From Burkholderiales bacterium (GTDB lineage: Bacteria; Pseudomonadota; Gammaproteobacteria; Burkholderiales; Casimicrobiaceae): 6,516 nt of DNA. Numbering within the stretch: position 1 is the first letter of the stretch; each line of letters opens with the position of its first letter. The translations under genes were made by a program, and so were the position numbers. The DNA is taken from positions 1 through 6,516 of the forward strand of contig JAIRPA010000207.1 of the NCBI GenBank assembly GCA_031257235.1, read 5' to 3'. Positions 5,356 through 6,516 of this stretch are shown here, in pieces. A model generated the notes under the pieces. That model worked only from the letters and a program-made list of their open reading frames with translations. It had not been told where the DNA came from and made no database searches.

Positions 5356-6516
5356 ATGTCTTTTGTCCAAAACTTAACTTCCCGCTTTTATCTTTCTTGC
5401 GATCCTTCCAACCCGCATCAAAAAAACTATCGCCCTCACATTGACGGGTTGCGCGCGATTGCCGTGCTTTCCGTCGTGGGTTATCACTTTTTTCCGAATT
5501 GGGTCAAAGGCGGCTTTGTCGGCGTTGATATATTTTTTGTGATTTCCGGGTTTTTAATCGGCGGCATTTTACTCGATTCTCTTTACAATCATTCATTCAG
5601 TATCAAAGACTTTTACGCACGAAGAGTCAAAAGAATCTTTCCCGCGCTCATTGTGGTGTTGGCGGCAACGCTGGCTTTCGGTGGGTTTGCCCTGTTGCCG
5701 GAAGATTTTAAAAATTTAGGCAAACACACGGTAGGCGGCGCGGGCTTTATCGCCAACTTAATGTTTTGGAAAGAATCCGGTTATTTTGACGTTGCTTCAG
5801 AAAAGAAAGAATTACTTCATTTGTGGAGTTTAGGCGTTGAAGAGCAGTTTTATATTATCTTTCCGCTTTTGTTGTGGGGGCTGACGAAGAAAAACCTGCG
5901 ATTGGTGACTTTCATCGTCTTACTGTTTGTGGCTTCTTTTTATTGGAATCTTGCCGTTTATAAAAAAGACCCCGCATTTGATTTTTATTCGCCCGTGACC
6001 CGATTCTGGGAGCTCTTAGCCGGCGTGTTGTTGGCACTTTGGGAGCGGCGGCATCGTGAAGGAAGTTTGTTTTTCCGCTGTCAGCCTGCCATCAACACGA
6101 TTTCGTCGTTGGCGCGTCAAATCGTTTTTAACCCTACAAGCCCTCCTAACAACCGCGCGGGCGCGCTCTCTTCTTTTGTCTCTTTGGCGGGAATCGTATT
6201 CATCGTCATCGCACTGTACAAAGCCAAAGCCGCAGGGTTTCCGGGCAAACAGGCGCTTTACCCTGTATTAGGAGCGGTTTGTTTGATCGGTGCAGGCTCT
6301 CATGCGTTGGGGAATCGTCTTCTGCTTTCATTAAAACCGATGGTGTGGATAGGTTTGATCAGTTATCCGCTTTATCTGTGGCATTGGCCTTTAATCACTT
6401 ACGCCCGTGTGATCGTCAACGGCGTGCCGTCACGAACCCTTCGTATCAGTTTATTGCTTGTGGCGATTTTATTGGCAACGCTCACCTATGGGTTCATTGA
6501 AAAACCTATCCGTTTC
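5356..6516 (+). CDS. Acyltransferase-3 family (OafA-like) membrane protein, 3' end beyond the window
   Basis: An integral inner-membrane O-acyltransferase; relatives acetylate or otherwise acylate O-antigen, peptidoglycan or exopolysaccharide. The 387 residues visible stay open to the last base. IDGLRAIAVLSVVGYHFFP holds Arg33 and His44, the R-x10-H motif of the family. FVGVDIFFVISGFLI (54-68), RRVKRIFPAL (89-98), HLWSLGVEEQFY (155-166), YSPVTRFWELLAG (211-223) and WIGLISYPLYLWHWP (331-345) are all characteristic. About ten hydrophobic segments are recognisable. The segment ending FIEKPIRF normally precedes a periplasmic SGNH hydrolase domain in longer members; whether it exists here lies outside the window. 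An in-frame TGA at 5347-5349 makes the ATG at 5356 the first possible start. No Shine-Dalgarno is visible. The gene follows the operon terminator, so it probably has its own promoter; TATAAA at 5332-5337 is a weak -10 candidate without a -35. Its substrate is probably a glycan made by the upstream genes, which is inference. Confidence 0.9.
   Translation, partial: MSFVQNLTSRFYLSCDPSNPHQKNYRPHIDGLRAIAVLSVVGYHFFPNWVKGGFVGVDIFFVISGFLIGGILLDSLYNHSFSIKDFYARRVKRIFPALIVVLAATLAFGGFALLPEDFKNLGKHTVGGAGFIANLMFWKESGYFDVASEKKELLHLWSLGVEEQFYIIFPLLLWGLTKKNLRLVTFIVLLFVASFYWNLAVYKKDPAFDFYSPVTRFWELLAGVLLALWERRHREGSLFFRCQPAINTISSLARQIVFNPTSPPNNRAGALSSFVSLAGIVFIVIALYKAKAAGFPGKQALYPVLGAVCLIGAGSHALGNRLLLSLKPMVWIGLISYPLYLWHWPLITYARVIVNGVPSRTLRISLLLVAILLATLTYGFIEKPIRF

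Overview
The window looks like chromosomal DNA of a Gram-negative bacterium, probably a member of the Pseudomonadota. The evidence is a WaaC-like GT9 heptosyltransferase-type enzyme next to a GT4 glycosyltransferase and an OafA-type membrane acyltransferase, the gene set of lipopolysaccharide or other surface-glycan assembly. A betaproteobacterial host is a weak guess, from the general look of the 571-residue protein. Base composition is mixed, roughly half G+C, with strong local swings. No RNA gene, CRISPR array, transposase, phage gene or origin is visible.

Layout: bases 1-81 hold only T-rich sequence with no clear terminator. Two genes lie on the minus strand: dinB (DNA polymerase IV, 1831-2919) and, 33 bases downstream of it in the direction of transcription, an unrecognised 571-residue protein (82-1797) with a degenerate receiver-like N-terminus, a long Pro/Ala linker and a C-terminal domain. 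The two could share a transcript. The region 2920-3091 separates these from a divergent plus-strand pair, a GT9 glycosyltransferase (3092-4129) and a GT4 glycosyltransferase (4126-5223). The pair overlaps by an ATGA stop/start junction and so is very likely one operon. A strong hairpin terminator follows. The last gene (5356 to the window edge) is an acyltransferase-3 family membrane protein whose 3' part is outside the window. There is no gene-free stretch longer than about 170 bases.

How the genes work together: the two glycosyltransferases probably add consecutive sugars to a lipid-linked or lipid A-core acceptor at the inner face of the inner membrane. The acyltransferase may then O-acylate the product. 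DinB is a translesion polymerase with no obvious link to this pathway.

The most notable non-gene signal is a repeat of about 86-88 bases present twice in opposite orientation (3051 down to 2966 on minus; 5209-5296 on plus). It brackets the glycosyltransferase pair. Each copy contains an upstream hairpin, a ten-base spacer, an A6/T6-bounded hairpin with different but still pairing inner stems, and a GTAG/GTGG-headed REP-like segment. The right copy supplies the last codons and stop of the GT4 gene and its terminator. The left copy lies in the dinB leader and creates a misleading open-frame extension of dinB. Everything else looks like ordinary chromosomal content.
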